Assembly: GCA_002914805.1 (NCBI GenBank)
Contig: JXTB01000082.1
Location: 259,715-323,714, forward strand
From: Parasponia andersonii
Taxonomy: Eukaryota > Streptophyta > Magnoliopsida > Rosales > Cannabaceae
Length of the DNA stretch: 64,000 nt
Reading direction: 5' to 3'
The translations under genes and the position numbers were made by a program. Below the pieces are notes generated by a model, which did not search any database, had not been told where the DNA came from, and saw only the letters and a list, made by a program, of their open reading frames with translations. The stretch's first letter is position 1; each line of letters starts with the position of its first letter. Below are positions 62,898 through 64,000 of this stretch, piece after piece.

Positions 62898-64000
62898 GAT
62901 AAAGACAGCAAAGTTGCTATATATATGTGAGAAAGACAAAATAAAGGTACAAAAAAAATAAGACCACTAGCTTAACAAAGAGGATTCAAAGTCTAAATGA
63001 TAAAGTGTAAATTTTTTTGATTTAAGAATAAAATGGAGATAATGGAATTAACATGGTCATGAAAATGGATAACGATGGTGGTAGTACTGATATGAGACAA
63101 AGCCATAGGTTGAGAAGGAATAAAGGGATAGTGGTTCTAATGTTGAAGATAAGAAGTCATTGAATGGTAAGAAGGAAGGATACAAATGAGGACTTGATGG
63201 TTGTGGACAAACACAAGAAAAAAAGAAGAAAAGAGCACGATTGAAAGGGTTAAGAGAGAAAGAAATGGAAGAGCTTATATTTATGAGCTAAATAATCATA
63301 CAAATAAAGGGGTGCCCCTATATTTATAGGCAATACTATGCCTTGACTTATAAGAGAACTTAAGCCATGACGGGACTAGGTGTCAAGTTTCTATAAGCTA
63401 ATTTAGCTTAATTAGTGTAGAATTATTTAGGCTAGAAGTACATATAGTGTACAATTCCTTAGCATATAAGAGCTTGGGGTACGAGTCCTTATCTAGTAAG
63501 TACTTAACCGACAAGAGCTTAATGCACAAATTAAAAGCTTCTAGAAGAATCAAGAATCATGACAACAACGTGAATTCAAAGTTAAGAGCTTGCACATGAG
63601 GAAAAAGGTCTCTATATGACATGTAGTCTAGGATGTAGTCAGTGTTTGAGCAAGAAGAGTTCCAATACAACATGTAGTTTGCATCCAAATGACATGTAGT
63701 TCCAATTTATGTAGGAGAGATTCCGAACGACATGTAGTTTAGGTCATGCTTCTTGTCATTTTCCTTGAGCTTATGTCATTTCCTCTATGGTATGTAGTTT
63801 AGGTGAGCTAGCTTAAGTATCGATAATTTCGTGCTTAACTAGTAGTAATCCTTATTTTAGGATAAATTAAAAAAATTAGAAAAACTCCAAAATATTAAGT
63901 CCCCTAAGCTATAACAGATGTGATCATTCGCTAGAGCTCATCAAGCTCAACCTTGATTTGTCTTGAATTTGATAACTAAAGAAGCTCCCTGATGGTTTCT
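62898..64000. other. Unassigned AT-rich sequence, possible LTR piece
   Basis: No coding domain is seen. CCCTATATTTATAGGC near 63312 resembles the promoter of a plant LTR. A short word GACATGTAGT(T) or a close variant recurs at 63618, 63669, 63691, 63729 and 63789 with irregular spacing. The stretch runs off the window end, so its partner cannot be looked for. Confidence 0.35.

Overview
The window is nuclear DNA of a flowering plant: AT-rich, intron-bearing and crowded with LTR retrotransposons nested in one another. I cannot name the species. Only one intact host protein gene is visible, a class I HKT sodium transporter on the + strand. Its coding parts are 4646-5745, 22402-22662 and 23458-23656, joined by canonical GT-AG introns into a 519-residue reading frame with the Ser-Gly-Gly-Gly pore signature. 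The first intron is about 16.7 kb because a whole Tat-lineage Ty3/gypsy element sits inside it. || Layout. 1-4645: upstream region with a second, broken copy of the HKT promoter and 5' coding end (about 285-600), a probable solo LTR (about 765-3218), LTR-like remnants, and a 141-bp tandem duplication just before the gene. 4646-23656: HKT gene. 6871-19665 (intron 1): gypsy element A, flanked by a perfect 5-bp duplication CTAAG, carrying an antisense Athila-type fragment, a 112-bp tandem array and a long antisense coding region. 24027-34892: gypsy element B, a second Tat-lineage family, better preserved, also with an antisense coding region before its 3' LTR. 35249-49025: a + strand copia element (outer) split by a - strand copia of the same family (inner, 37146-43999). 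49026-50849: non-coding DNA with a microsatellite and a diverged repeat. 50850-62897: - strand chromodomain-type gypsy element D (Tekay/Del-like), whose 5' LTR holds a solo LTR of opposite orientation (59937-62425) that contains a 969-N assembly gap. 62898-64000: unassigned AT-rich sequence. || How it fits together. HKT class I proteins carry Na+ across the plasma membrane and in known cases take Na+ out of the xylem stream. The element in intron 1 lies in the same sense as the gene, so its LTR promoter and polyadenylation signals lie within the HKT transcription unit. Everything else is mobile-element strata: several independent insertions can be ordered by nesting and are supported by flanking duplications. 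The old elements are broken and are described here only as fossils. The most unusual structures are the antisense coding regions in both Tat elements, the satellite-like array in A, and a copia family whose two copies both show protease and integrase parts but no recognisable reverse transcriptase.
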